Below, one piece after another: positions 36,140-44,970 of a DNA stretch of 57,296 bases. Made by a program: the position numbers and the translations under genes. Within the stretch, counting starts at the first letter, position 1. Each line of letters starts with the position of its first letter. The stretch covers positions 1 through 57,296 of the forward strand of contig JAUSAG010000028.1 in the NCBI GenBank assembly GCA_030652995.1, in the 5' to 3' direction. Source of the stretch: Methylotenera sp. Lineage in GTDB: Bacteria; Pseudomonadota; Gammaproteobacteria; Burkholderiales; Methylophilaceae. Below the pieces are notes generated by a model. It was not told the origin of the DNA. It saw nothing but the letters and a program-made list of their open reading frames with translations, and did no database searches.

Positions 36140-37240
36140 TTATATTTTTCTCTGAAATACACCTAGCAAGAAACCAATTAAACCTAGGTAAGCGCCAAAC
36201 GCTAACGGGAAATTTAAAATAGAACTAATCAGCAGCGTCAAAAATACAACCGCAAAAAACCATGCCTCTATATTAAATTGATGCGCTTTATACTGATACA
36301 CCCACAAACCTAACCCAGCCAGCAACAACAACAGCAGTACAGACGCACCTTCAAACTGCATAACACTTGATACAACGGTTGCCTGCATTACTGGTAACTC
36401 CAACGCATTATTAGCCAACGATGCAATTACCCCGTCCAAAACAAAATACAATGGCAATAATAACAGCGCAACTCGCACCAAACTCCTAATGCTGGTTGAT
36501 CCGGTTCGCTGCTTGATAGCTACGACCTGCATGGCAATTGCTAACAAGGTGATGGTTAAAGGATAAATCCAAACATAAGCACCACCCACAAAAACGAGCA
36601 CAGATAATAAAGACACCAATAATATAAAGAAAAAAGTGATTGGTAAATTGCACTTAGCATACAGATAAAGCAACGCTATTGTGGCAAAGGTCAAAGCATA
36701 AATAAAACGATGCGACAGCCCTGAGTGAGCGGTCATATCATCCCCGCCTACAAACCATTGTGCCCCAAGCAAGCCACCACTAAAGTAGCTAAACAATGCA
36801 ACAAAAATAACAAGCAAACCACTAGCCAAAGCAAACCAAGATATTGTAGCCAATAACTTTTCGGCACCCAACTTATCTACTAAATGATAACCCAAGCAAA
36901 CACACACAAAACCAAAGCTCAAATAAACTAGCAAAGTGATTATGGCATTTATTGATAAAGGCGCACCAAATAACAAAGGCACTAACGCCACGGCACCTAC
37001 ACCAAAAATAATAAACGAATGGTTAGGAATATTAAAAGCACGTAAAGGCTTAACACTAAGTAATGGCAATATCGCAAAAAAACCAAGCCCTAGCAAAACC
37101 CAATGCAGATGAGGCAACCGCCCAAAAAATCCTAAACTTCCATTTAGAAACTGAAAAAATATCGCCGTAACTATCAGATATAAACTAGTTGAAGCTGTAA
37201 AAAAACTATTATAAAAACGCGTAATCACCCACACTCCCAA
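36140..37240 (-). CDS. Polytopic membrane protein, probable degenerate Wzy/PglL relative
   Basis: 366 residues, nearly all in about eleven membrane helices. It aligns in spirit with the core of the PglL-like protein next door: a central region GDDMTAHSGLSHRFIYALTF, and a late helix AFWFF...ISSILNFPLAFGAYL in the place of HSMLEYPLWYAYFL. The conserved His and the C-terminal Wzy_C_2 domain are missing. It has its own activator motif and sigma-54 promoter. It may be a regulatory or partner subunit, or a flippase-like protein; function not shown. Confidence 0.6.
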   Translation of the reverse strand: MGVWVITRFYNSFFTASTSLYLIVTAIFFQFLNGSLGFFGRLPHLHWVLLGLGFFAILPLLSVKPLRAFNIPNHSFIIFGVGAVALVPLLFGAPLSINAIITLLVYLSFGFVCVCLGYHLVDKLGAEKLLATISWFALASGLLVIFVALFSYFSGGLLGAQWFVGGDDMTAHSGLSHRFIYALTFATIALLYLYAKCNLPITFFFILLVSLLSVLVFVGGAYVWIYPLTITLLAIAMQVVAIKQRTGSTSIRSLVRVALLLLPLYFVLDGVIASLANNALELPVMQATVVSSVMQFEGASVLLLLLLAGLGLWVYQYKAHQFNIEAWFFAVVFLTLLISSILNFPLAFGAYLGLIGFLLGVFQRKI

Positions 37241-37293
37241 GATTCAATTATATTTACTGACAAGATTAATATCGTTACACATCTGTTATTAAC

Positions 37294-37451
37294 GAGAGCT
37301 TTGCACCACAAGGGCACTCCGATCAGAACAAACTAATAACTAATACTAAGCCCGCTTCGCAGGCATACGACTTTTCAAAGGCTTCAGCCATTAGAAAATC
37401 GGAGTGCCTGTGGTGCACAGTATTACTAATTTTCTAAGTGCTAAAGCTCTC
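37294..37451. repeat. Palindromic repeat element (MITE-like), short copy
   Basis: Outer inverted repeat GAGAGCTTT (37294) with AAAGCTCTC (37443-37451). Inner inverted ends TGCACCACA-GGCACTCCGAT at 37302 and 37398-37417 (two-base indel). The middle has an inverted CTAAGCCCGCTTCGCAGGC-like segment also seen at 40554. The element lies within the leader of the 36140 gene. Related ends reappear at 37741 and 38765. Confidence 0.7.
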
Positions 37452-37537
37452 TTCAAATTAAAACAAGAGGCGATATTTTTGACATGAAATTCAGCACAGT
37501 TAAGTAAACCAGCAAACTAGAAAACTGTGCAGATAAT

Positions 37538-37553
37538 GCAAATTTCGTACCCA
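37538..37553 (-). promoter_or_regulatory. Candidate sigma-54 promoter of the 36140-37240 gene
   Basis: Minus-strand GGGTACGAAATTTGCA fits TGGCACG-N4-TTGCA with two changes and correct GG-N10-GC spacing. It would give a leader of about 285 nt that contains the palindromic repeat element. Confidence 0.6.
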
Positions 37554-37626
37554 TTAAATTTAGTTAATACAATCAATCATCTATACGTAATCTATTACAC
37601 GCTACCGGCTTTAAATAGCTAGAATC

Positions 37627-37652
37627 AACCACCAGTTGGCTGAAATTAACCA
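37627..37652. promoter_or_regulatory. AACCA-N5-TGGCTG-N5-AACCA site upstream of the 36140-37240 gene
   Basis: AACCA at 37627-37631, TGGCTG at 37637-37642 and AACCA at 37648-37652. Exactly the same architecture as at 36030 and 50220. It is 75 bp upstream of the candidate -24 element. Confidence 0.7.
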
Positions 37653-37948
37653 TATTTAAAATGTAATCTCATCTTTAGAAATGATGTCACCCGATATTAG
37701 GGTAATTGAAAACCAGCGTACCTATTAGCTTGATTTAATCGAGAGCTTTGCACTGCAAGGGTACTCCGACTTTCTATGCACTAAGCCAGCATTTGGCTTC
37801 CCCTATTTTCTAAACTGCTAAAGCAGTAAGAAAAGAGTGAAAGCAGATTATTCAAGCGTGAAAGCTCATTATCCTGAGTGAAAGTGCATGAAAGGTCGTA
37901 TGCACAAAACAAAAACCAACTCAATTTTTAGTAACAATATCAAGAACC

Positions 37949-38021
37949 GTCATTCTGAGTGTAGCGAAGCATCCATTACAATCAGCCAGTTATCTGGATT
38001 CTTCGCTTTGCTCAGCATGAC
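37949..38021. repeat. 73-bp palindromic repeat (GTCATTCTGAG type), copy 1
   Basis: Inverted ends GTCATTCTGAG and CTCAGCATGAC around a short centre. About 90 percent identical to copy 2 at 38854-38926 (66 of 73 by eye). The pair flanks the XRE gene. Confidence 0.8.
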
Positions 38022-38075
38022 AGGTCAAGAGGTCTTTAGATGACAACCACATAATACGATTATGTTAGGTGCTAC

Positions 38076-38115
38076 CAATCAATAAAAGTAAAGCAAGCTT
38101 TACTTTTATTGATTG
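38076..38115. promoter_or_regulatory. Perfect 19-bp inverted repeat overlapping the XRE promoter
   Basis: Arms CAATCAATAAAAGTAAAGC and its complement are separated by AA. The right arm covers a candidate -35 (TTTACT, 38099-38104), 17 bp before a -10 TATAGT (38122-38127). The predicted start falls at about 38134, one base before the ATG, so the mRNA may be leaderless. Most likely an autoregulatory operator. Confidence 0.7.
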
Positions 38116-38134
38116 CGTCGCTATAGTATTAACC

Positions 38135-38620
38135 ATGAACATATTAACGATTGGTGCAATCATTAAGAAGGGGAGAACGGCATGCGGCCTGAGTCAAAAG
38201 GCCCTAGCCGAAGCTTCGCACGTCTCTAGGGTGACCATTGTGAATCTGGAAAAAGGTAAGGTTGGTGACATAGGCGCCATCAAACTTTCTGAAATTGCCG
38301 AAATCATTGGCACGCCAATGTTCTCGACTGGAAAAAAGATGGATTTCGTTAAAATAACGCTTAGCAACATCAATACTAGCTACAAAAAATCCATGTCAGC
38401 GTCTGATCTGGAACAATTCATGCTAAGCGGGAAAATTCAGTCAGGATTTGAAGGACAGGTGATGCACCTGATTGATGAAACGCCAACCTCTTTGGTTGCT
38501 GGCGCCGTCAAGCAGCTTGCTGTAAAGAAAAACATTAACGCAAAATTGGTATGGAAGAACCTTGCGCACGTTGCAACCGAGATTAAGTCACCAAACAAGT
38601 TCTGGAATGCCGTTGGCTAA
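38135..38620 (+). CDS. XRE-family transcriptional regulator (orphan, HipB-like)
   Basis: 161 residues from ATG at 38135; a GTG 22 codons earlier lies in the operator palindrome and is rejected. N-terminal helix-turn-helix (about 7-60) with RTACGLSQKALAEASHVSRVTIVNLEKGKV. The C-terminal 80 residues (AGAVKQLAVKKNINAKLVWKNL and so on) resemble the tail of stand-alone antitoxin-like regulators. A HipA-type kinase or other toxin is not adjacent. It lies inside a repeat island, suggesting transfer. Confidence 0.8.
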   Translation: MNILTIGAIIKKGRTACGLSQKALAEASHVSRVTIVNLEKGKVGDIGAIKLSEIAEIIGTPMFSTGKKMDFVKITLSNINTSYKKSMSASDLEQFMLSGKIQSGFEGQVMHLIDETPTSLVAGAVKQLAVKKNINAKLVWKNLAHVATEIKSPNKFWNAVG

Positions 38621-38853
38621 GCCAGTCTGAACAAACTGATAAGCACTACTAACCGTAAGCCAGTATTTGGCTTTCCCAATTTCCTAAGCTACTAAAGTAG
38701 CAAGAAAAGTGTGATAAGCCAGCAAGCTGGCATACGACCTTTCAATGGCTTCAGCCATTAGAAAATCGGAATGCCTGTGGTGCAAGTATTGCTAAAAACT
38801 TTAATTTTGTACCCCAGGGCAACCTCTCTTTTCACTTCGTGAAAATTCACCTT

Positions 38854-38926
38854 GTCATTCTGAGCGTGGCGAAGAATCTATTACAATCAGCCAGTTATCA
38901 GGATTCTTCGCTACGCTCAGCATGAC
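38854..38926. repeat. 73-bp palindromic repeat (GTCATTCTGAG type), copy 2
   Basis: Same length and ends as 37949-38021; direct orientation. A third, more diverged 73-bp member is at 53180-53252. Confidence 0.8.
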
Positions 38927-38990
38927 GATGCCAATGAGAATGCTCATTTATATACATATAGGCTGTATGCATATAGCATATGCCACAACT

Positions 38991-39079
38991 ATTCCTTATT
39001 CCTGAATTGGGAATAAATTTATCAATCTATTGATATTGTTGTTTTTTATTGATATATTCCCAGTTCAGGAATAAGGAAT
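38991..39079 (+). promoter_or_regulatory. Promoter framed by two 25-bp inverted operator arms (toxin-antitoxin-like operon)
   Basis: Arm 38991-39015 and arm 39055-39079 are inverted copies with 24 of 25 matches. Each arm itself contains ATTCC-N7-GGAAT. Between and into them lies -35 TTGATA (39030-39035) and -10 TATATT (39053-39058) with a 17-bp spacer; the right arm overlaps the -10 and the start site. This fits autorepression by the first gene product. Confidence 0.8.
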
Positions 39080-39094
39080 GGATAATTAAAGTGT

Positions 39095-39640
39095 ATGGCA
39101 AACTCAAAATCTAACGAACAGATTGCACTGAAACCACAAGATTTGGTGGTGTTGCTACGTTTATCGCTTGAAGCAGAGTCAATGCCGACTTATGCCGCGT
39201 TGGGGTTAGAGTTGGGTTTGGCAGCTTCTAAAGTGCATGCAAGTTTGGTGCGCGCGCAGCAAGCGCAATTGGTATTTAAAGATGCAGATGGCAAGCCTCG
39301 TATAGTGCGCGAGGCTTTGCGTCAGTTTGTGGTATTTGGTGCGCGTTATGCTTTCCCTGCGGTGCGTGGGGAGGTAACTAGAGGCCTGCCAACTTTATAT
39401 GCGGCTTCACCAATCAAAGAAAAAATATTGGCACCTAGCGAGTTGCCGCCGGTGTGGCCAGACAAAAATGGCACAGTGCGTGGCATGGCACTTTATCCAC
39501 TTTACCCAAATGTGCCGTATGCGGCACAAGGTAACCCCGCTTTATATGAGTTGCTGGTGTTGTTTGATGCCTTGCGTGCAGGTAGCGCACGTGAGCGCAC
39601 GCTTGCGCAAGATTTACTTAATGAACGCTTGAGCGCATGA
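39095..39640 (+). CDS. Winged-helix protein, candidate antitoxin/repressor
   Basis: 181 residues. The N-terminal 75 residues look like a winged helix (LKPQDLVVLLRL, SMPTYAALGLELGLAASKVHASLVRAQQAQLV). The rest (VFGARYAFPAVRGEVTRGLPTLYAA, then a PVWPD and Pro/Tyr-rich tail) is shared with proteins paired with nucleotidyltransferases, but I cannot name the family. It overlaps the next gene by four bases and is preceded by the two-arm operator, so it is probably the autoregulating antitoxin. Confidence 0.7.
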   Translation: MANSKSNEQIALKPQDLVVLLRLSLEAESMPTYAALGLELGLAASKVHASLVRAQQAQLVFKDADGKPRIVREALRQFVVFGARYAFPAVRGEVTRGLPTLYAASPIKEKILAPSELPPVWPDKNGTVRGMALYPLYPNVPYAAQGNPALYELLVLFDALRAGSARERTLAQDLLNERLSA

Positions 39641-40347
39641 GTGTGAATGCAAACGACCCCAATGTAGTGTTGTTAGAACTGGTTGCCCACCATTTAGGTG
39701 ATGCTTTGCATGAGCAAATGGTGTTTGTAGGCGGCGCTGTGGTGGGTTTGCTGATTACAGACCCAGCTATGCCTGCGATTAGACCCACTGAGGATGTAGA
39801 TTTGGTCGTGCAAGCCACTGTGTTGCGTGAGTATCATGTGGTGGAAGCCGCCTTAATAGCGCGTGGTTTTGTGCATGATATGTCGGTTGATGCGCCCATT
39901 TGTAGGTGGCGGATAGGCGAAGTGGCTGTAGATGTAATGCCGATGGAAAAAGCCGTGCTAGGCTTTGCTAACCGTTGGTATCCGCTAGCGATGGATACTG
40001 CTAGCGCTTTTACTTTACCTAACCAAAAAGTGATTAAACTTATCACCCCGCCTGTATTTATTGCCACCAAATTAGAAGCCTTTGCTGACCGCGGCAAAGG
40101 TGATTTTTTGTGGAGCCATGATTTGGGTGACATTATTGCGGTAGTGGATGGACGAGAGACTTTGTTAGATGAATGCAAGGTTCAAGCGCCTGAGCTGGTT
40201 GAATATTTACAAGCTAAATTTGCGACACTGCTTGCGAATCGCGCCTTTATGCAGGCGCTTTCTGGGCATTTGTCGCCCGACAATGCCAGCCAAAGCCGTT
40301 TGCCTTTACTTGAGCGTAAACTGCGTGAATTAGCTAGTTTGGCCTAG
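39637..40347 (+). CDS. AbiEii-like nucleotidyltransferase, candidate toxin
   Basis: 236 residues. GGAVVGLLITD and PTEDVDLVV form the glycine motif and the acidic metal site (Asp-x-Asp) of the nucleotidyltransferase fold. KLEAFADRGKGDFLWSHDLGDIIAVVDGRE matches the central helix of the AbiEii/AbiGii group. ATG overlaps the previous stop (ATGA). Together with the winged-helix gene it forms a type IV toxin-antitoxin-like or phage-defence-like pair (inference). A strong terminator follows at 40410. Confidence 0.78.
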   Translation: MSVNANDPNVVLLELVAHHLGDALHEQMVFVGGAVVGLLITDPAMPAIRPTEDVDLVVQATVLREYHVVEAALIARGFVHDMSVDAPICRWRIGEVAVDVMPMEKAVLGFANRWYPLAMDTASAFTLPNQKVIKLITPPVFIATKLEAFADRGKGDFLWSHDLGDIIAVVDGRETLLDECKVQAPELVEYLQAKFATLLANRAFMQALSGHLSPDNASQSRLPLLERKLRELASLA

Positions 40348-40409
40348 CTGGTTTGTAAGTATTGAGGTATTAAGCTAGGTTAATGAAAACAACAAGAATC
40401 TAAATAAAA

Positions 40410-40433
40410 AAACCCAGCGCAAGCGCTGGGTTT
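40410..40433. terminator. Intrinsic terminator after the nucleotidyltransferase gene
   Basis: AAACCCAGCGC and GCTGGGTTT arms around AAGC, flanked by an A-run and TTT. Serves the plus-strand operon and possibly typA from the opposite side. Confidence 0.85.
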
Positions 40434-40448
40434 AAGTGACTCAACTAC

Positions 40449-40601
40449 GATTAGCAGTACTTGCCAGTTTACTGGCTTTAGTACTGATTATCAGTTTGCT
40501 CTGATTAGCAGTACTTGCCAGTTTACTGGTTTATTAGTAATACTAGCCTGCAAAGCGGGCTTAGTAGTACTTATCAGTTTTTTCTGAGTACTGATTATCA
40601 G
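40449..40601. repeat. Short direct repeats in the typA 3' spacer
   Basis: A 27-bp segment starting GATTAGCAGTACTTGCCAG occurs identically at 40449-40475 and 40503-40529. AGTACTGATTATCAG occurs at 40480-40494 and 40587-40601. A GCAAAGCGGGCTTAG segment in between resembles part of the element at 37345. Confidence 0.75.
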
Positions 40602-40618
40602 CTGTCTGATAAAGCCGT

Positions 40619-42433
40619 TTAAGACTTATTAGTACCAGAACGTTTACGCTCGTTTTCTGTTAAAAAGCGTTTACGAATACGAATGGTTTTTGGTGTAATT
40701 TCTACCAACTCATCATCATCAATAAACTCTACTGCTGACTCTAGTGATATTGCGATAGGTGTAATTAAGCGCACCGCTTCATCCGTGCCTGAAGAGCGCA
40801 CGTTGGTTAATTGTTTACCTTTAATCGGGTTAACTACCAAGTCGTTATCGCGACTGTGAACGCCAATAATCATGCCTTCGTACAATTTATCACCCGGTGA
40901 TGAAAACATTTTACCGCGGTCTTGCAGTTTCCATAGCGCGTAGGCAACAGCCTCGCCATGTTCAGCAGAAATCAGCACGCCATTACGGCGGCCTGGCATA
41001 TCGGCTTTCACCGGTGCGTATTCATCAAACACATGACCCATCAAACCGGTACCGCGTGTCATGGTTAAAAATTCACCTTGGAAACCAATCAAACCACGTG
41101 CCGGAATTTTATATTCCAAACGTGTACGGCCATTACCGTCTGATTCCATGTTTTGCATTTCACCCCGGCGGCGACCTAATTCTTCCATCGCGGCACCTTG
41201 GTGTTCGTCTTCCAAATCAACCGTTAAAATTTCATACGGCTCACATTTTTCACCGTTGATTTCACGGTACACGACTTTTGGCTTACCAACGGCCATTTCA
41301 AAGCCTTCACGGCGCATGTTTTCAAGCAAAATAGTTAAATGCAACTCACCACGGCCAGAAACACGGAACACATCATTATCTTCAGTTTCATCTACACGCA
41401 ACGCCACGTTCACTAACAGCTCTTTAGTCAAACGGTCACGAATTTGACGGCTAGTCACAAATTTACCTTCAGTACCTGCTAATGGTGATGTGTTCACCAT
41501 AAAGTCCATGGTCAAGGTTGGCTCATCTACACCTAAATGCGGCAGGCCTTTTGGATTTTCACGATCGCACACGGTAAAGCCGATACCAATATCATCTAAA
41601 CCAGAAATAATGACAATGTCGCCTGCTTCAGCTTCTTCAACTGGCACGCGCTCAAGGCCTTTAAAACCAAGCACTTGGTTAATTTTACCCACCGCGATTT
41701 GTTTATCTTCATTCATAATCGTCACAGATTGACCTGTTTTGATTTTACCGTTGGTAATACGACCAATACCAAGACGGCCTGTATAAGTTGAGTAATCTAA
41801 GGCTGAAATTTGCAATTGTAACGGTGCGCTGCTGTCGCCAGCCGGGCATGCAACATGGCTTAAAATGGTGTCAAATAAGGCACGCATATTGTCGCTTGTT
41901 GTATTCATATCTAACATGGCGTAGCCATTGATGGCAGAGGCATAAACCACCGGAAAATCTAATTGCTCGTCGGTTGCACCCAAATTGGCAAACAAATCAA
42001 ACGTTTGGTTAACTACCCAGTCAGTACGCGCACCTGGACGATCTACCTTGTTAATCACTACGATTGGTTTTAAACCAAGTGCCAAGGCTTTTTTCGTTAC
42101 AAAACGGGTTTGTGGCATTGGGCCTTCAACCGCATCCACTAGCAATACTACACCATCCACCATCCCTAAAACGCGCTCAACTTCACCACCAAAGTCGGCA
42201 TGGCCTGGTGTGTCAACAATGTTAATGTGCGTACCTTCATAGGTAAGCGCAGTATTTTTTGCTAAAATGGTAATGCCACGCTCCTTTTCAATGTCGCCGC
42301 TGTCCATTACACGCTCAGAAACTGCTTGGTGAGATGAAAACGTGCCAGATTGTTGTAAAAGCTTATCCACCATAGTCGTTTTACCATGGTCAACGTGGGC
42401 GATAATTGCGATATTTCTTAAATTACGAGACAT
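40619..42433 (-). CDS. typA: Ribosome-associated GTPase TypA/BipA
   Basis: 604 residues, standard. G1 [10 protein letters not shown]2 region RGITI, G3 DTPGHADF, G4 NKVD. Domain II beta barrel, then EF-G-like III and V (about 290-480) and the TypA-specific C-terminal domain ending KRSGTNKS. It acts on the ribosome in stress and 50S assembly. Stands alone. Confidence 0.98.
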   Translation of the reverse strand: MSRNLRNIAIIAHVDHGKTTMVDKLLQQSGTFSSHQAVSERVMDSGDIEKERGITILAKNTALTYEGTHINIVDTPGHADFGGEVERVLGMVDGVVLLVDAVEGPMPQTRFVTKKALALGLKPIVVINKVDRPGARTDWVVNQTFDLFANLGATDEQLDFPVVYASAINGYAMLDMNTTSDNMRALFDTILSHVACPAGDSSAPLQLQISALDYSTYTGRLGIGRITNGKIKTGQSVTIMNEDKQIAVGKINQVLGFKGLERVPVEEAEAGDIVIISGLDDIGIGFTVCDRENPKGLPHLGVDEPTLTMDFMVNTSPLAGTEGKFVTSRQIRDRLTKELLVNVALRVDETEDNDVFRVSGRGELHLTILLENMRREGFEMAVGKPKVVYREINGEKCEPYEILTVDLEDEHQGAAMEELGRRRGEMQNMESDGNGRTRLEYKIPARGLIGFQGEFLTMTRGTGLMGHVFDEYAPVKADMPGRRNGVLISAEHGEAVAYALWKLQDRGKMFSSPGDKLYEGMIIGVHSRDNDLVVNPIKGKQLTNVRSSGTDEAVRLITPIAISLESAVEFIDDDELVEITPKTIRIRKRFLTENERKRSGTNKS

Positions 42434-42524
42434 TGTGTTGCTACCAGTTCATTGAAAGGCGGCGATTTTAACACACTTAACGGCTATTCAATGTGGTAAT
42501 TTGGCCTTCGTTACTAGAAATAAA

Positions 42525-42916
42525 TTGACAAACTAATTTAAATGGCTATACTGCGCGCTTCATTCGTTACTTAGCACTTTGTAAGTGACTTGAATCATTG
42601 CCCTGACCCTTTTGATGCTCGTGAAATTTTGTAGCATCTATCAAAATCGATATTGATTTTTACTGGTTAGCGGCTGTGCCCGTGCGCTGGTAAAGATTAT
42701 ATTAGCTTGTTTAGCTTACATTTAATAACGGTTAGTTCGTTAATTCGGATTAGCTTAAATTTAACTAAACCAAATATTTTCGCGTTTATATTGCCCTTGA
42801 GCTACAAGCTTGAAGTTTTTGCTTGTGTTCAAATGATATGCCCGTTTTTACTTAGCGCCCTTTTTATTGCTTATTAAAATTTTTTAATAAGTTGTTATTT
42901 TTTGAAAGGGACTACT
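42525..42916 (+). promoter_or_regulatory. Sigma-70 promoter and long 5' leader of the rhlE-like gene
   Basis: Perfect -35 TTGACA (42525-42530), 16-bp spacer, -10 TATACT (42547-42552), start about 42559. That leaves a leader of about 355 nt before the helicase start at 42917. The leader contains a GATGC/GCATC hairpin near 42615 and ends with an AT-rich stretch. Such long leaders are common for cold-induced helicases. No small reading frame with a ribosome site was evident. Confidence 0.7.
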
Positions 42917-44731
42917 TTGTCTTTTGAATCACTAAATCTTGACTCTGCCATTCTTCGTGCTATTGAGGAATCTGGCTATACCACTCCAACCGCTATCCAG
43001 TCACAAGCCATTCCGGTTGTAACTGCAGGTCATGACCTGATGGCCTCTGCCCAAACAGGCACGGGTAAAACCGCAGCTTTTATGTTGCCAGCATTAAACT
43101 TACTTGCAACGCCACATGAATTAAAAAGCCGCGGTCCACGCATTTTAGTATTAGTGCCAACGCGCGAACTTGCAACACAAGTGAATGAAGCAGCCCGCAA
43201 ATATGGTAAATTCATCCGCGCACGCACAGTTAGCATCGTAGGCGGCATGCCTTACCCATTACAAAACAAATTACTATCACAACCATTAGATATCCTAGTG
43301 GCAACACCTGGTCGTTTACTTGACCATATGGAACGTGGTCGTATTGATTTATCACGCTTGCAAATGTTGGTGTTAGATGAAGCTGATCGTATGTTAGACA
43401 TGGGCTTTTTACCTGATGTTGAGCGTATTTGTGAGCAGTTATCTGCTGAGCGTCAAACGCTATTATTCTCTGCAACACTTGATGGCGACATCGCACGTAT
43501 TGCTAGACAAATTCTTAAAAACCCAAAAACAATTCAAGTGGCTACGCAAAAAGAAAAACATGCCAACATTGAGCAACGCTTGCATTATGTTGATGACATG
43601 ACGCATAAAAACAAATTGCTTGAGCATCTGTTAATTGCTCCTGAAGTAAACCAAGTGATTATTTTCACTAGCACTAAACGTCATGCCGATGTATTGGCTG
43701 AGGACTTATACGCCGCTGGCCACAAAACCGCAGCTTTACATGGCGACATGACACAGGGTGCACGTAACCGTACGCTGACTAAATTGCGTCAGGGTGATGT
43801 AAAAGTGTTAGTGGCAACTGACGTTGCTGCGCGTGGTATTGATGTGCAGGGTATCAGCCATGTGATTAACTACGACTTACCAAAATTTGCTGAAGATTAC
43901 GTGCATCGCATTGGCCGTACTGGCCGTGCTGGTAAAACAGGGATTGCAATTTCATTTGCATCAAATATGGATCGTCATATTTTACGTAAAATTGAACAAT
44001 TTACTGGTAACCGTATGGAGCCAGGTGTGGTTGAAGGCTTTGAGCCAAAACGCGCCATGAAAATGGATGGTCCTGGTAATGGCCGTGGTGACCGTGGTGA
44101 TATTCGCCGTGATGCGCACAAACCAGGTGGTCGCGGTGGCTTTAAACCACGTGATGACCGTGGTGGTAATGACCGTGGTGGTTTTAATAACCGTAATAGT
44201 GAGCCTCGTGGTGACCGTAACGCTAGTTTTAGCCGTGATAGCGAAAGTCGTGGCAATCGTGACTCAGCGCCGCGTGAAGCCAATGGTAATTCAGCGGGTT
44301 ATGCAGGTCGTTCAGAAAGACCTTCTGGTGATCGCCCACGTAGTTTTGGTGACCGCCCAAGTGGTGATCGTAGCCGTAGTGAGCGCCCAAGTGGTGACCG
44401 TAGCTTTGGTGACCGCGCAAGTGCCGGCGCACCTAACCGTAGTTTTGGTGATGCTGCTGCGTTCGGTAAAAAACCTTTTTCACGTGATGGTGCAGGCGCT
44501 GCGCGTAATGACAGCCGTGGTAGCCGCCCAGATGCAAGTCGTGGTGATAACCGCGTACTAGGCGCACGTTACGAAGGTCGCACTGATGCACCGCGTGGTG
44601 ACCGCTCAGCCGCTCCAGCACGTCGTGACAGCAATGATAGCCGTCCTGCACGCGCTAACAGCGATTCACGTAGCTTTGGCAATGCAAACGCTGGTAGCGG
44701 TGCACCGCGCCGTCCACGTAGCTTCGCTTAA
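42917..44731 (+). CDS. rhlE: DEAD-box RNA helicase, RhlE-like, with long RGG-rich tail
   Basis: 604 residues from TTG at 42917, chosen because the protein then begins MSFESLNLD like other RhlE and GGGA lies upstream; an earlier TTG at 42902 would place the ribosome site inside the coding region. Q motif, Walker A AQTGTGKT, DEAD, SAT, and HRIGRTGR are all present (core about 1-375). The tail of about 220 residues is an Arg/Gly/Asp/Ser repeat region (RGDR, RGGF, PSGDR, SFGDR) for RNA binding. It was probably built by repeat expansion. Confidence 0.95.
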   Translation: MSFESLNLDSAILRAIEESGYTTPTAIQSQAIPVVTAGHDLMASAQTGTGKTAAFMLPALNLLATPHELKSRGPRILVLVPTRELATQVNEAARKYGKFIRARTVSIVGGMPYPLQNKLLSQPLDILVATPGRLLDHMERGRIDLSRLQMLVLDEADRMLDMGFLPDVERICEQLSAERQTLLFSATLDGDIARIARQILKNPKTIQVATQKEKHANIEQRLHYVDDMTHKNKLLEHLLIAPEVNQVIIFTSTKRHADVLAEDLYAAGHKTAALHGDMTQGARNRTLTKLRQGDVKVLVATDVAARGIDVQGISHVINYDLPKFAEDYVHRIGRTGRAGKTGIAISFASNMDRHILRKIEQFTGNRMEPGVVEGFEPKRAMKMDGPGNGRGDRGDIRRDAHKPGGRGGFKPRDDRGGNDRGGFNNRNSEPRGDRNASFSRDSESRGNRDSAPREANGNSAGYAGRSERPSGDRPRSFGDRPSGDRSRSERPSGDRSFGDRASAGAPNRSFGDAAAFGKKPFSRDGAGAARNDSRGSRPDASRGDNRVLGARYEGRTDAPRGDRSAAPARRDSNDSRPARANSDSRSFGNANAGSGAPRRPRSFA

Positions 44732-44740
44732 TAAATAAGA

Positions 44741-44923
44741 CCCTTCGACGGACTCAGAGAACACCAATACGTTCTCTGGGTTTATCGAAGACTAGTTAAT
44801 TTACGTTCCCTCCGCTAGTCGAATGGAACGTAAATTAACTTACACTCCCTTTACTAGTACTTGGCATCAATGCAGAATATATGAGCTAAAGCTCATTATT
44901 CGTACGAGAAGCTTGTCGAAGGG
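44741..44923. repeat. Palindrome-rich spacer between the two helicase genes
   Basis: CCCTTCGAC (44741) pairs with GTCGAAGGG (44915-44923). Inside are CAGAGAAC/GTTCTCTG (44755-44762 and 44771-44778) and a 16-bp inverted repeat AGTTAATTTACGTTCC (44794-44809 with 44825-44840). The first hairpin may terminate the upstream gene; there is no T-tail. A related CTTCGACAAGCTCA module occurs at 33932 and 52938. Confidence 0.7.
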
Positions 44924-44970
44924 AATATAAGTTACTTTTTTAAAAATACAATGAGAACAGCACCCTACCA

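Larger units (their letters stand above)
37741..38786. repeat. Longer composite repeat element carrying an XRE gene
   Basis: Begins with GAGAGCTTTGCACTGCAAGG and ends with the mirrored GGAATGCCTGTGGTGCA at 38767, the same ends as the short copy at 37294. A roughly 58-bp segment near the left end (37782-37840, TAAGCCAGCATTTGGC) is repeated near the right end (from 38657). Inside lies an XRE regulator gene. It may be a non-autonomous element that captured a gene, or two copies flanking an insertion. No transposase is present. Confidence 0.5.

Noticed and set aside
37741-38786. A transposable element with its own transposase
   Set aside because: The only gene inside is an XRE regulator; no DDE, tyrosine or HUH nuclease motif is present.
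44067-44651. Long frames overlapping the RGG tail of the rhlE gene on both strands
   Set aside because: They result from the repeated Arg/Gly/Asp codons; their Val- or His-rich translations resemble no protein family.
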